A stretch of 64,000 nucleotides of DNA from Bacteroidota bacterium. Lineage in GTDB: Bacteria; Bacteroidota; Bacteroidia; Chitinophagales; Chitinophagaceae. Every line of letters starts with the position of its first letter. The first letter of the stretch is position 1. The DNA is taken from NCBI GenBank assembly GCA_016715505.1, contig JADJZY010000010.1:79707-143706 (forward strand), read 5' to 3'. Below are positions 37,372 through 47,189 of this stretch, one piece after another. The position numbers and the translations under genes were made by a program. The notes under the pieces are model-generated. The model searched no databases, was not told the origin of the DNA, and was given only the letters and a program-made list of their open reading frames with translations.

Positions 37372-38132
37372 TGGCGTTTGTAATAAAACCCTGGCAACGA
37401 AGCTTTTGGACCGCCCGCCGCAGCATGGCTGTTTTGATGTTGCTGATTTGCTTTTTATGTGGGCTGCTACTCAGCGTGCATCTCAATATTCGCAGAGCAC
37501 GAGCTATACGCAGTAATGCCTATGAACAACAATTAATGGCACAAAGCGGACAGGACTTCAGGGCCAATCCACACTTTGAAGAACAATTTGCTTTGTTTGA
37601 AACTTATGGAGCACATACTTGTGATGTGTTGATGTTAGGCACTTCATTTACCCAACGGGTTCAATGGCAGGAGGCTTTCCCTGAATTAAAGATTTTAAAC
37701 CGGGGTATTGGCTCAGACCAATTATCGGGTATTGAATTTCGATTACCTCAGGTATTGGCGTGCAAGCCGCGTATTTGTTTTTTGGAAGCCGGCATCAATG
37801 ACCTGATTTATCGCGTACCAATGGATACAATGGCTAGGCGGCTTCGGAAAATTTTTTCCATGCTTCGTGATCAACAAATTAAAGTGGTTTATACCCATAG
37901 TTTTTATTGCGGCGTGCAACACGAAGGTGCAGATTTATTGAATCCCGAAATTCGTGCATGGAACAAAACTGCACAATTGCTTTGCCAAGAAATGAACATA
38001 CCCAGTATCGATATCAATGAGGTCATTTCAGAGAACGACCGGCGTAAAAATGAATATACCCTTTCGGATGGTATTCACTTAAATGCAGCTGCCTATCAGA
38101 TTTGGTTTAAAGCGATTCGAAAATATTTATAG
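37371..38132 (+). CDS. Membrane-anchored SGNH/GDSL-type hydrolase
   Basis: A 253-residue esterase or acyltransferase-like protein. A hydrophobic anchor covers about residues 20-40. The SGNH blocks are MLGTSFT (nucleophile serine), NRGIGSDQ (glycine), EAGINDL (asparagine) and DGIHLN (Asp-His) near the C-terminus. The substrate is probably an acylated glycan outside the cytoplasmic membrane, inferred from the anchor only. It starts within the formate dehydrogenase stop codon and is followed after 15 bases by a membrane protein gene; this looks like one transcript. Confidence 0.82.
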   Translation: MAFVIKPWQRSFWTARRSMAVLMLLICFLCGLLLSVHLNIRRARAIRSNAYEQQLMAQSGQDFRANPHFEEQFALFETYGAHTCDVLMLGTSFTQRVQWQEAFPELKILNRGIGSDQLSGIEFRLPQVLACKPRICFLEAGINDLIYRVPMDTMARRLRKIFSMLRDQQIKVVYTHSFYCGVQHEGADLLNPEIRAWNKTAQLLCQEMNIPSIDINEVISENDRRKNEYTLSDGIHLNAAAYQIWFKAIRKYL

Positions 38133-38147
38133 TTCCGAAATTGAAAT

Positions 38148-39631
38148 ATGCAAGCCTCATTTGATTCTTCAAAAAAATGGTATTACGCGGGACTACTATC
38201 GATCATGCTTGTGGTTGCGGCCTTGTATTTCTATAGCGATAAAAAAGATTTTTGTCCTCAGCCACAATCGCGGCAGGATGCCAGTGGACTGGATTACCAA
38301 TACGCCCGTTCATTTGTCTATTTTTATTATTATACCGGCCACTTTCCTTTAAGCACTATGCGAACCGAGGTCGCTTACAGCAAATTGTCTGCCAACCATG
38401 AAATTGAGGCCAATGGTCGTGATTTGGTGATGGTGAGCGGACATTGGTCACGCTTGGGTGAGCATGCGCGAATCTGGGCTTTATGCCCGATGCCTGGCTA
38501 CGTGGAAGTCCAAAAAATCCATCGGTCAAAACATTTAATGCGCTGGTGTTTTGTTTGGGACTTTTGAGTTTGTTTCATGGGTTATTTCGAATGGGTCATA
38601 CCAGACTTGCTTTCCTTATGCCGTGCATAGTGCTTTGTCTACCATTTTTCCATTACGAAGTTTTTAGTCGCCAGAATTTGTTTGGCCTGCAGGGTTCTGT
38701 TTTTATGTTGGTGATTGGGCAAATATTACCCTGGTGTGCAGTCAGAAAAAAGAACTGGATGATGAGTTTTTTACTTCTCCTGATCCTTGCCTTTATCATC
38801 GGTGTTGCTGCTGAAATGCGCAACGAAAATATCATTCTTCTGATGGCCTGTTGTGTCATGATTCTACTTGGACATGAGCAAAATATTAAAAATCGTATTC
38901 TGTATTGTGGCTTGCTCATACTCTTTACGGTCGCGACACGCCAAGGCGTTCAATCCTATTTTCAAAACAAATTTGATCAGACAAAAATTCTGGTCGCGCA
39001 AAAAAAAGGACATGTTTATACCGGCAAACGAATAAAGGGGCATCAATTCTGGCATCCTGTTTTTTGTGGCCTGGGCGATTTCGACCGCAAATATGATTAT
39101 GCCTGGAAAGATCAAGTGGCTTATCAATATGCCATTCCGATATTGCGCGATCGATATCAAATATCCTATCCTTATCATCCTGATTCATTACACTTTCAGG
39201 CTTGGTATGACAGTGCCCATATGTATTATATCAAATTTGATGAAATTGAGGCCTATGAAAAAGTCATGAAAGAAAAAGTTTTCAACGACATTCAACAAGA
39301 TCCGAGTTGGTATTTCAACATTTTACAAAAACGAATCTTTCGAATTTTGCATGATTGCCTGCCTTTTTCAAATGCCGGATTTTTATTCTTTCCGGCTATT
39401 GCACTTGTATATGTTCGAAAGCAACGACAATACCTCGCTCTCTTGTTGGCCTCTTGCCTGCCATGCGCCGTACCCTTGCTGATACACTCAGGCTTGGGTG
39501 CAACACTCAATCCACTTTATGGTATTGTGGCTTTGGCTATACTGATTCACTTTTTGTTTTCGTATCTAAACCATAAGTGGCTGCTAAGTAGGCCAGATAC
39601 GCGCTCAACACAAAAACAATCATCGAAGTGA
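38148..39631 (+). CDS. Polytopic membrane protein of unknown function, one frameshift
   Basis: About 490 residues when a one-base shift near 38480 is corrected (the first frame ends ...ARIWAL and the second continues MPDAWLRGSPKNPSVK). A helix lies at the N-terminus and about eight more hydrophobic segments follow, with a polar, probably extracytoplasmic region (residues ~290-400) between helices. No family recognised. Its layout resembles membrane glycosyltransferases or O-antigen-type proteins, but I see no catalytic motif. It is downstream of the SGNH hydrolase gene, hinting at a joint envelope task. The 3' end overlaps the convergent gene by 95 bases. Confidence 0.6.
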
Positions 39632-39971
39632 TGGTAAACCAAATGGGCAAACCGAATGGCAGAAAAAATACAATGCCTATTAGAATCAGAAAAAAGCCAA
39701 TACTTCCTGCTGCTACTGCTTTTAATTGCATCGGGGCAATACGCGCAGAGGTGTAAGCACCAAAGAAACCGCATAAAAAAAATCCCCCAATGATGAGCCA
39801 AAAAGCCTGAAGCGGCAAACTTTGAATATCCAGTGCAATTTGCGCATGACTTCGACTCATTTGTTGTGCCGGGAAATAATAGGCATTTACCCGATCGGCG
39901 AGATACATCGACATCAAGGCAATGAGCATGCCTATGATAACAGCTAGCGTGGTTCGCAGTACAGGATGCAT
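39537..39971 (-). CDS. Small four-helix membrane protein, unknown
   Basis: A 144-residue hydrophobic protein with four predicted membrane helices (VIIGMLIALMSMYLA, FWLIIGGFFLCGFFGAY, IGFFLILIGIVFFLPF, MIVFVLSAYLAYLAATY). No family recognised. It overlaps the next gene by one base (TAATG) in a minus-strand run with the DinB-like and hexapeptide genes, and overlaps the convergent gene's 3' end by 95 bases. Confidence 0.65.
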   Translation of the reverse strand: MHPVLRTTLAVIIGMLIALMSMYLADRVNAYYFPAQQMSRSHAQIALDIQSLPLQAFWLIIGGFFLCGFFGAYTSARIAPMQLKAVAAGSIGFFLILIGIVFFLPFGLPIWFTITSMIVFVLSAYLAYLAATYGLDTKTKSESV

Positions 39972-40441
39972 TAATCGTTATTTTGATTGATTCCGAATTG
40001 CCGGAGATGATGCCAACTGTGCTTAAAAAGTAAATGCGTCCATTCTTCGAAATTCAGTTCCCCGAAAAAAGGATTCAGCAATCGTTTTTCAGGTTGGTCC
40101 GTAAAAGTTTCTTTAAATACCTGAATGGCTTGCTTCAATGCTTCAATGGCCTGAGGCTGGGCTGAATAACTTGCCGGTAAGGGCTCATCGGGCAAATAAG
40201 GATTGGGCGTATTATCGCGAAAAGGTTTATCGGACATCATAAAACGATACATTTTTTGTGTCGTTTCGGCGTCATGAAGAGCAGGATGAACCACCAAACC
40301 ACTGGCCTGCTGAAAAGCATAAGCCATATGTTCGATCATTTGCAACACATTCATTTTCCCGAATAAAGGGGCTGTATCAAGGGGAATGGATGCCAGTAAT
40401 TCTGGGAATTCAATTTCTAAAAAGCGGAGCTTATCCATCAT
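39971..40441 (-). CDS. DUF1569/DinB-superfamily protein
   Basis: A helical-bundle protein of about 156 residues. The family segments are GKMNVLQMIEHMAYAF and FFGELNFEEWTHLLFKHSWHHLRQFGI, which supply the histidines of a DinB-like metal site. The activity is unknown; some relatives are metal-dependent thiol transferases. The ATG at 40441 abuts the stop codon of the hexapeptide gene; an ORF start at 40552 would run 37 codons into that gene and is rejected. Confidence 0.75.
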   Translation of the reverse strand: MMDKLRFLEIEFPELLASIPLDTAPLFGKMNVLQMIEHMAYAFQQASGLVVHPALHDAETTQKMYRFMMSDKPFRDNTPNPYLPDEPLPASYSAQPQAIEALKQAIQVFKETFTDQPEKRLLNPFFGELNFEEWTHLLFKHSWHHLRQFGINQNND

Positions 40442-40442
40442 A

Positions 40443-41039
40443 TTATTTTTGGGGTTCTTTCCAGATTTGATAAGAATGTAAATCGGGATGTTGTTTTTGC
40501 AGGCTTGGATCTCTGAGTGGTTCGCAAGCTTGGAGCTGCTCATGGGCATCACGGGCTAGTTGCTGATAAATGCCCGTGCCTTCGGTTTTCCAATGAATCA
40601 TTTCATCGCTGACTTCCTTCAATACTTTAGCCGGGTTACCTGCAATCAATGATCGTCGTTCGAATTTTTCCTTGGCCTTGATAAAACTCAAAGCCCCTAC
40701 TATACATTCGTCGCCAATCACCACATCATCCATAATTACGGCGTTCATTCCTATTAGACAATTTCTACCAATTTCTGCACCATGAATGATAGCGCCATGT
40801 CCTATGTGAGCATTTTGTTTTAACAGAACCGTTACGCCGGGAAACATATGGATGGTGCAATTCTCCTGCACATTACATCCATCTTCGATGATGATTTTTC
40901 CGAAGTCGCCCCGAATAGCAGCGCCAGGCCCGATGTAAACATCCTTTCCGATGATGACATCACCTGTGACATTGGCTTGCGGATGTACATAGGCCGATTC
41001 ATGAACGACAGGTATGACACCTCTGTATGCGTAAAACAT
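40443..41039 (-). CDS. paaY: Hexapeptide-repeat (left-handed beta-helix) protein, PaaY-like
   Basis: A 198-residue trimeric left-handed beta-helix of the gamma-carbonic-anhydrase/PaaY group. The hexapeptide repeats (VTGDVIIGKDVYIGPGAAIRGD) and three metal-site histidines are visible (CTIHMF, NAHIGHGAIIH). In phenylacetate degraders PaaY acts as an acyl-CoA thioesterase that removes dead-end products. That role is supported by the adjacent 3-hydroxyacyl-CoA dehydrogenase (3-base gap) and a PaaG-like gene 7 kb away. A general gamma-carbonic anhydrase remains possible. Confidence 0.8.
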   Translation of the reverse strand: MFYAYRGVIPVVHESAYVHPQANVTGDVIIGKDVYIGPGAAIRGDFGKIIIEDGCNVQENCTIHMFPGVTVLLKQNAHIGHGAIIHGAEIGRNCLIGMNAVIMDDVVIGDECIVGALSFIKAKEKFERRSLIAGNPAKVLKEVSDEMIHWKTEGTGIYQQLARDAHEQLQACEPLRDPSLQKQHPDLHSYQIWKEPQK

Positions 41040-41042
41040 TTT

Positions 41043-42197
41043 TTAGTAAAAATTTTGATTGTTTTGGGCCATTTGCCGCAACAAAGGTGAACAACGATAA
41101 CGGTCTTCATGATAAATGGCGTAGAGTGCATCTAAAGCATTCACACAAACTTGAATTCCTTTTTCATCGGCCCATTGTAACAGTCCTTTCGGATAATTAA
41201 CCCCTTTAGTCATCGCGAGATCGAGATCTTCTTTAGAAGCAGTTCCCATAAACAAAGCGTGTGCGGCCTCATTGATCAACATGATTACGATACGATCACA
41301 AATGCTTTTTAGGACTTCCGCTGAAGAGGAAATGACCAATGAGTTAGCCTCCTGAGGATAGATATAAAAACCCTTATTGCTTTTACGACCTAGCCAAGAA
41401 GCTTCCACCAGACGTTTTTGTACAAATGAGGGTGTATAACGTGGATCAAAATAGAAAGATTTCCAGACGGTCTCAGTTACGGTATAATTCACATCATGTC
41501 CAATTAAATCCATCAATTCAAAAGGTCCCATCCGAAATCCTCCATACTCCTTCATGGCAAAATCAATATCCTGAATGGGTACACCTTCTTCGTGAATGCG
41601 CAAAGCCTCGCTGTAATATGGACGGGCAACTCGATTAACGATAAAACCAGGCGTATCTTTCACCAATACTGTTTTCTTTTTCCATTGATCGATGAGTTTC
41701 CTGGCTGATGCGGTATAGGATGGAGCGGTTTGCAAAGCGGGGATAATTTCAACCAATTCCATTAAAGGAGCCGGATTAAAAAAGTGAATTCCGATTACAC
41801 GATCGGGATGCAAGCAAGCTGCGGCGATGGAGGTAATGCTTAAGGACGATGTATTACTTGCCAGCACACAGTCCGTTGAACATACCTTTTCCAATTGAAC
41901 AAATACCTTTTTTTTAACCTCCAGATTTTCAACAATGGCTTCAATGACCAGAGAAGCGTTGGTTAGATCTTCATAGTTGGTGGTCCAATGGATACGTGCC
42001 TGAATTTGGGCAGCGTCCTCTGCACTCAACTTATGTTTATCGACCAGCTTTTGCATGGAGATGGATAATTGGGTTCGGGCTTTTTCCAATGCCGCTGCTT
42101 CAAGATCAACGACGATTACAGGATGTCCGTTTTGCGCTGCGATTTGTGCGATGCCGGCTCCCATTGTGCCGCAACCAATAATTCCGATTTCAATCAT
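41043..42197 (-). CDS. paaH: 3-hydroxyacyl-CoA dehydrogenase, PaaH-like
   Basis: NAD-dependent oxidation of 3-hydroxyacyl-CoA, in the phenylacetate pathway 3-hydroxyadipyl-CoA to 3-oxoadipyl-CoA. The 384-residue protein has a Rossmann motif (IGIIGCGTMGAGIAQIAA) at the start, the signature VIGIHFFNPAPLMELVEII and KDTPGFIVNRVARPYYSEA near residues 130-215, and two 3HCDH C-terminal domains. The ATG at 42197 is chosen because it begins the Rossmann strand. It is upstream of, and likely co-transcribed with, the PaaY-like gene. A 3-hydroxybutyryl-CoA dehydrogenase is the main alternative. Confidence 0.85.
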   Translation of the reverse strand: MIEIGIIGCGTMGAGIAQIAAQNGHPVIVVDLEAAALEKARTQLSISMQKLVDKHKLSAEDAAQIQARIHWTTNYEDLTNASLVIEAIVENLEVKKKVFVQLEKVCSTDCVLASNTSSLSITSIAAACLHPDRVIGIHFFNPAPLMELVEIIPALQTAPSYTASARKLIDQWKKKTVLVKDTPGFIVNRVARPYYSEALRIHEEGVPIQDIDFAMKEYGGFRMGPFELMDLIGHDVNYTVTETVWKSFYFDPRYTPSFVQKRLVEASWLGRKSNKGFYIYPQEANSLVISSSAEVLKSICDRIVIMLINEAAHALFMGTASKEDLDLAMTKGVNYPKGLLQWADEKGIQVCVNALDALYAIYHEDRYRCSPLLRQMAQNNQNFY

Positions 42198-42342
42198 GCT
42201 ATACAATTAACAAAGGCAAATGTACTATCAAAGGGTACAAACTGATTCGTGAGCCTTGCAAAACCTTTTGAAAAATGAAGAAATTATCGGGCCCAAAATC
42301 CCAAAAAAATTTCAAAAAAAAAAAGACTGAAAATAGGAACTC

Positions 42343-42465
42343 TTCCAAATTTTCAGTTGCCTCCAAAGATAAGAAAATCAACTGGTTTCCAAATACCAAG
42401 GACTATCCGTACGATAGTGTGGTTGTAACCGCCATTGCCCTAACGGCAACTGAAAATTCTTGGAA
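42343..42465. repeat. Imperfect foldback sequence, 123 bp
   Basis: TTCCAAATTTTCAGTTGCC at 42343-42361 has a near-perfect reverse complement at 42445-42465 (two extra bases), and a small stem ACTATC/GATAGT lies between. It could be a minor MITE or a read-fold artefact; it lies beside the poly-C tract and in unreliable sequence. Confidence 0.35.
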
Positions 42466-42563
42466 ATAGTCACTCTCGTCACAAAGGAACAAATTTCTCG
42501 TCTCATCAGCGCAGTGGCAATCTCTTACTTCTACAACTGTAACAAATTTTGTTGTAGTTTTTT

Positions 42564-42807
42564 GCCCCTCGCCCCCCCCCCCCCCCGCCGCCCCGGGGCG
42601 GCCTTCCCCCCCCCTTCCCCAAAAAAAAAAGGGGGAAACAAGGCCGCCCCCCCCCGCCCCCCCCCCCCCCCCCCGCCCCCCCCCTGCCCGGCTGCCCCCC
42701 CCCCCCCCTGGTCGCGCCCCCCCCCCCCGGCCCTGCGCGCCCCCCCGGGGGCCCCCCCCCCCCCCTCTGCCGGTCCCCCCGGCCCCGCCCCCCGGCCCCG
42801 CCCCCCC
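42564..42807. other. Poly-C tract, probable sequencing artefact
   Basis: About 240 bases made almost only of C, with scattered G and one A run. No plausible biology produces it, and its end abuts the stop codon region of the next gene. Reads on the minus strand would be poly-G, typical of dark-cycle miscalls on two-colour instruments. ORFs crossing it on either strand are meaningless. True sequence between the PaaH and CHU_C genes is unknown. Confidence 0.8.
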
Positions 42808-42824
42808 TTTATAAAACAATTTTC

Positions 42825-45800
42825 TTATCGAACCAGGATGACATCTCCTTTTAAAGTTCGGGTAGTTCCATCTGGATAAGCTACACGAATGAGGTAGAAG
42901 AATGTTGCAGGGTCTTGTGGTTTTCCTTTGTAGGTACCGTTCCAACCTCTGTTATCGTTTGCAGAGAAGATTTCCTGACCCCAACGATTCAACACTTTGA
43001 ATTCCTGTACATTCTGGAATGTGAGATTCGCAATTTTGAATACATCATTATTACCATCTCCATTAGGAGAGAATGCATTCGGTACAAAAATATTGTCTTG
43101 GTAGTCAACATCAATATAAATGCTATCTACTGCACGACAACCAGCCTCATTCAGCGAGTACACATAGTACATCGTTGGTTCTGCCGGAGACACAATCATA
43201 TTCGGTACATTCGGATTGCTTGTACCCCATACAGGCGTCCAGTTGTAGATATAACCACCGGTTGCTATCAAATTGACTTCTTGTAAGTATTTGATTTTGA
43301 TTGAATCGCCATTTAAAATTGAAACGGTAGGACGAGGCAATACAGTAACACGAATCGTTGCAGAATCTAAACATCCGTAAGCATCCTGACGAACGACATG
43401 GTAAGTATTATAGGCTGTAGATGGCGGTGTAATAGTTGGATCGGTACAGTTTACACAACTTAAACCAACACTTCCCCAATTCACATCATACCAGGTATAA
43501 TTCGCACTAGGTGCATTTCCTGAACCGAAAGCAAAAGCCTGATAAGAATCGCCTTCACAAATGGTGGTATCCAATGGTGCAGCTTTTACATCATGAATAG
43601 AAATAGTAATCGTTACAGAATCTTGTACCAAACAACGATTACCACCAATTGTAGAAACATTAAAAGTTGTTGTATTTGGCACATAAGCTGTGGTTACACC
43701 GGCAGTACTGTCATATACAAAAGTTCCAGGCCACCAGGTATACTCCCAAACTTTAGCAGGAATATCACAAATGCTGAATCGCATGTTCGGGCGTGCTACA
43801 GAAATAATTGGAGCACTTGGAGACTGCGCAGAAGGAAGTTCACAACCCCCATAATTAGATCCCATACAATAGAACTGAGGAACAGCTTGTAAAGTATAAG
43901 ATACGGCATCTCCACTACCATTGGTATTAAATTGTCCCTGGAAGAAACACATTTCAACAACAATGTTTGAAGTACCATCCCATATAAATGGATTATTTAA
44001 ATGGAAGGAGTTCCAACCAATGGTCGTATTGTAATTAGGATTATTGTAAACCTCTTTCAATTGAGAAGAAGGAATATAACTGCTTAATTGATCCAAAGCA
44101 GTACAACCCATTTTTACATTCATCACGAATCCAGCAGAACTCGTCTTGGTCGTTACATCTAAAGCGATCGAATCGATACGTCCTTTGGTTAAACCGAGGG
44201 CATTCAACTCAGCTGCTGTAAAAATCATTTGTGAACGAGCTCCAGCATAAACTCCCCAGAAAGGTGTAATTGCTGTACTTGAAGCAACCCCGTTACCCAG
44301 GAAATAGCTATTAAATGGAGCAGCACATGCTACATTTTCATCTCCACATTGATATTTAGGCGGTGTTCCTGCAGGTGTACCGGTTAAAGTCACCAAACCT
44401 GGTTCACATAAGATCGTTGGAGCAACTGTTGCATCAATGGAGTTTGAATTATCCACCAACACTGAAACGACATCCGTAGCAGCACAATTTGGATTCGAAG
44501 GAGAAACTACAGTGATTGTAAAATCTGTATTGGTATAAATACCGCTGGAGAAAGGATCTTGTGCACTTGGGTTATCCAATGTTGCACCCGGAGTCCAAGA
44601 ATAATTGAATGAACCGGTTTCGCAAACATTGAATTTTGTGTTCGGACGCAAAGCGGCAATCAACGGTGAAGTGGCTGTGATATTACAACCAGCCATATAG
44701 GCGTTTTGGAACATCGTTTGAACACCCAAAGTATTTGAAGATTGAATCACGTCATTATTGGAATTAAATCCATTATAATCATAACAAATTTGAACTACCA
44801 GGTTAGACACTCCATCCCAGAAATAATTATCTTGGAAGTTGTGATTATTCCAACCCATTACAGAGTAGTATTTATTCACATAAAACACTTGAGACAATCC
44901 ACCGATAAATCCGGTAAGAGGATCTAATGCAGAAGCGCTTGTGCAACCCATGCTAATTTTTACATTACGCATGGTATCACTTCCTTTGGCAATCACATTC
45001 CATTGAATCCCGGTCATATTACCTGCTTTGATTCCAGCCTGCTGCAATTCATCGGCCGTAAACAACATTTGTGTTTTGAAACCATCCCCATTCCAGTTTG
45101 TATAATAAGGTGAGTATTGGTTTTGCTGAACGTTACCGGTACCAACTTGCTTCAATGTAGGAAGATTGGTACATGGGAAAACAGATAGTCCACATGGTTG
45201 TGAAGCCGCATTGGCAAACAATTGGAATGGAACGCCCGGGCAAAGATTATTGTCAGATGAAAGCGCATTCAAAACCGGACGAGCACCATTTACATCAATG
45301 AATGTGGCATCTGTGTAACGACATCCATTGTCGTCGATATAAGTTAAAGTGTACGTTGTTGAAACCAACGGAGATGACCAAGGATTGAGGGCAGTTGAAT
45401 CACTTAAATCATTGCCTGGTGACCAATCGATGATTGGATTCACCTGAGCAGGTGTTGCACTGGCATTTAAAATCACAGAGTCATTGGCACAAATCATCTG
45501 ATCGGCACCGGCAGAAACAGTGATACCCGGAGCAATATTTACCACCACTGTATCACTATTCTTACAAGCTGTTTGAGCATTTGTATTTAATACATAAGTT
45601 GTTGTACTCGGCGGAAACGCTTTAGGATCTTTAATGTTAGGATCAGATAATCCAACTGCTGCACCACCACTGATATCAACCCAGTTCCATTGAGTAACCG
45701 TTACAGGACCTGTTGCATTTAATTGCACAGAATCCGCATTGGTACAAGTAATTAAATCCGGACCAGCATCAACACCTTGTAATACTTTAATCAAAACAAC

Positions 45801-47021
45801 CTGATATGATTTTAATACGATAGGCTGACCTACAGTACAAGTTGAATCTGCAAAAGTGATGATCAAAGTATGATCTCCGATATCAGCACCTGTAGGTACC
45901 CAATTAAAGTTTCCGTTTACAGGATTACCTCCGGTTAAAGGCGTTGAAGTATACGTTGAACCAGGACAAGATGCGTTGTTATTGGCATATGTCAACACAT
46001 TATTCGAAACAGTGTTACTTGTTGCCTGAATATCAAAACAAATTTGTGCGCCCGGACAAACGGTTAATACAACCGGATTTGCACTGATTTGCATCGCAGT
46101 TGGGCAAAGATTTTGAATCGGGGTATTGTTGATGACAGAAATGGTTGGAGGAGCTGCATTACAGTTCAACACATTGATCTGTACATCACGCATCACCGAA
46201 CCTACCTGAACACCGGTTTGTTTATCATACTCAGTTGCTGTAAAGGCCAGTACGAAGAACCCCTGAATAGTTGGAGTAAACGCAGCGGTACCTGTAGTAG
46301 GATCAACAATATAACCCGTTGGGGCATTTACCGGATTAGCAGTAGTATATCCACCGCCCAAAAAGGTATAAGGTGTGCACAAACCAGCTCCACCACCTTG
46401 ATCTTGCGGTGTGGAAGCGACAAAAACAATAGAATCTAAATCCGGATCAATCGGACCGTTCAAGTATAAAGTGGGTTGATTATAACAAACGTAAGGAATC
46501 GGACGAATAGTTAAAACCGCTGAATTATTGATCGGGCGGGCAACATTATTCAACGTTGCATTTAAACAAGTCCCGTTTGCAGCAATATTGGAGATACCCG
46601 TATTGCGGCAACAACTTTGCCAGTTAAATACCCAATCGGTACAAGCCATTGGCAAATCAATAATTTGGGCATAATGGCAATATTGGTACCCATTGAATTG
46701 ACTACTCGGATTCAAGCAGGTACTTGGAACATTCGAACATAAATCATCCACGAAGGCGAAATTGTTCGGATCCGCTGCAGTAGCTGTATCTACTTGAAAG
46801 TTAAAACTTTGACCGCATGAGTTAGAATAGGCAGTCATGGGTTCAGAACTACCCTGTCCTATACCAGTACAGTCACGATAAATCACCAAATGCACTTTGT
46901 ATTTGAGTGGACTGATATACTCGTAATAGATATCAACGGCTGCCTGATGCGAAGCCTTCACTTGGGTAAAAGCAACCAAACCCAGTATGGATAAGGTCAG
47001 GAATCGGAGAATTTTGTTCAT
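42825..47021 (-). CDS. Very large secreted CHU_C (gliding-type) surface protein
   Basis: About 1,398 residues from the ATG at 47021, which opens a signal peptide (MNKILRFLTLSILGLVAFTQ). The N-terminal domain (SHQAAVDIYYEYISPLKYKV, YRDCTG) is common in Bacteroidota cell-surface proteins. The middle has many Ig-like/PKD-like segments with TCTNADSVQLNA and CEGDSYQAFAF type repeats. Two similar ~180-residue modules recur (TNWNGDGFKTQMLFTADELQ and WGVYAGARSQMIFTAAELN, each with a GCT motif). The C-terminal CHU_C domain (FSPNGDGNNDVFKIANLTF) marks type B T9SS export. Role as adhesin inferred. No frameshift seen in over 4 kb, in contrast to neighbours. Confidence 0.85.
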   Translation of the reverse strand: MNKILRFLTLSILGLVAFTQVKASHQAAVDIYYEYISPLKYKVHLVIYRDCTGIGQGSSEPMTAYSNSCGQSFNFQVDTATAADPNNFAFVDDLCSNVPSTCLNPSSQFNGYQYCHYAQIIDLPMACTDWVFNWQSCCRNTGISNIAANGTCLNATLNNVARPINNSAVLTIRPIPYVCYNQPTLYLNGPIDPDLDSIVFVASTPQDQGGGAGLCTPYTFLGGGYTTANPVNAPTGYIVDPTTGTAAFTPTIQGFFVLAFTATEYDKQTGVQVGSVMRDVQINVLNCNAAPPTISVINNTPIQNLCPTAMQISANPVVLTVCPGAQICFDIQATSNTVSNNVLTYANNNASCPGSTYTSTPLTGGNPVNGNFNWVPTGADIGDHTLIITFADSTCTVGQPIVLKSYQVVLIKVLQGVDAGPDLITCTNADSVQLNATGPVTVTQWNWVDISGGAAVGLSDPNIKDPKAFPPSTTTYVLNTNAQTACKNSDTVVVNIAPGITVSAGADQMICANDSVILNASATPAQVNPIIDWSPGNDLSDSTALNPWSSPLVSTTYTLTYIDDNGCRYTDATFIDVNGARPVLNALSSDNNLCPGVPFQLFANAASQPCGLSVFPCTNLPTLKQVGTGNVQQNQYSPYYTNWNGDGFKTQMLFTADELQQAGIKAGNMTGIQWNVIAKGSDTMRNVKISMGCTSASALDPLTGFIGGLSQVFYVNKYYSVMGWNNHNFQDNYFWDGVSNLVVQICYDYNGFNSNNDVIQSSNTLGVQTMFQNAYMAGCNITATSPLIAALRPNTKFNVCETGSFNYSWTPGATLDNPSAQDPFSSGIYTNTDFTITVVSPSNPNCAATDVVSVLVDNSNSIDATVAPTILCEPGLVTLTGTPAGTPPKYQCGDENVACAAPFNSYFLGNGVASSTAITPFWGVYAGARSQMIFTAAELNALGLTKGRIDSIALDVTTKTSSAGFVMNVKMGCTALDQLSSYIPSSQLKEVYNNPNYNTTIGWNSFHLNNPFIWDGTSNIVVEMCFFQGQFNTNGSGDAVSYTLQAVPQFYCMGSNYGGCELPSAQSPSAPIISVARPNMRFSICDIPAKVWEYTWWPGTFVYDSTAGVTTAYVPNTTTFNVSTIGGNRCLVQDSVTITISIHDVKAAPLDTTICEGDSYQAFAFGSGNAPSANYTWYDVNWGSVGLSCVNCTDPTITPPSTAYNTYHVVRQDAYGCLDSATIRVTVLPRPTVSILNGDSIKIKYLQEVNLIATGGYIYNWTPVWGTSNPNVPNMIVSPAEPTMYYVYSLNEAGCRAVDSIYIDVDYQDNIFVPNAFSPNGDGNNDVFKIANLTFQNVQEFKVLNRWGQEIFSANDNRGWNGTYKGKPQDPATFFYLIRVAYPDGTTRTLKGDVILVR

Positions 47022-47189
47022 ATTCAACGCTATTGTTAGATTAAGGAAGTTCAAATATAGCCCAAATTTTAATTCGGACACTCGATTAAGACGCTAATAT
47101 ACAAATAGCGGTTCGAAGCCAATTAACATTTTTTTTATTCTTATATGACATTTTTTTGACTTGTCCGAAAACTTGAAAAGTCCTATCTT

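Noticed and set aside
42403..42945. Glycine-rich and proline-rich ORFs on both strands across the poly-C tract
   Set aside because: They are translations of the artefactual homopolymer and have no natural composition.
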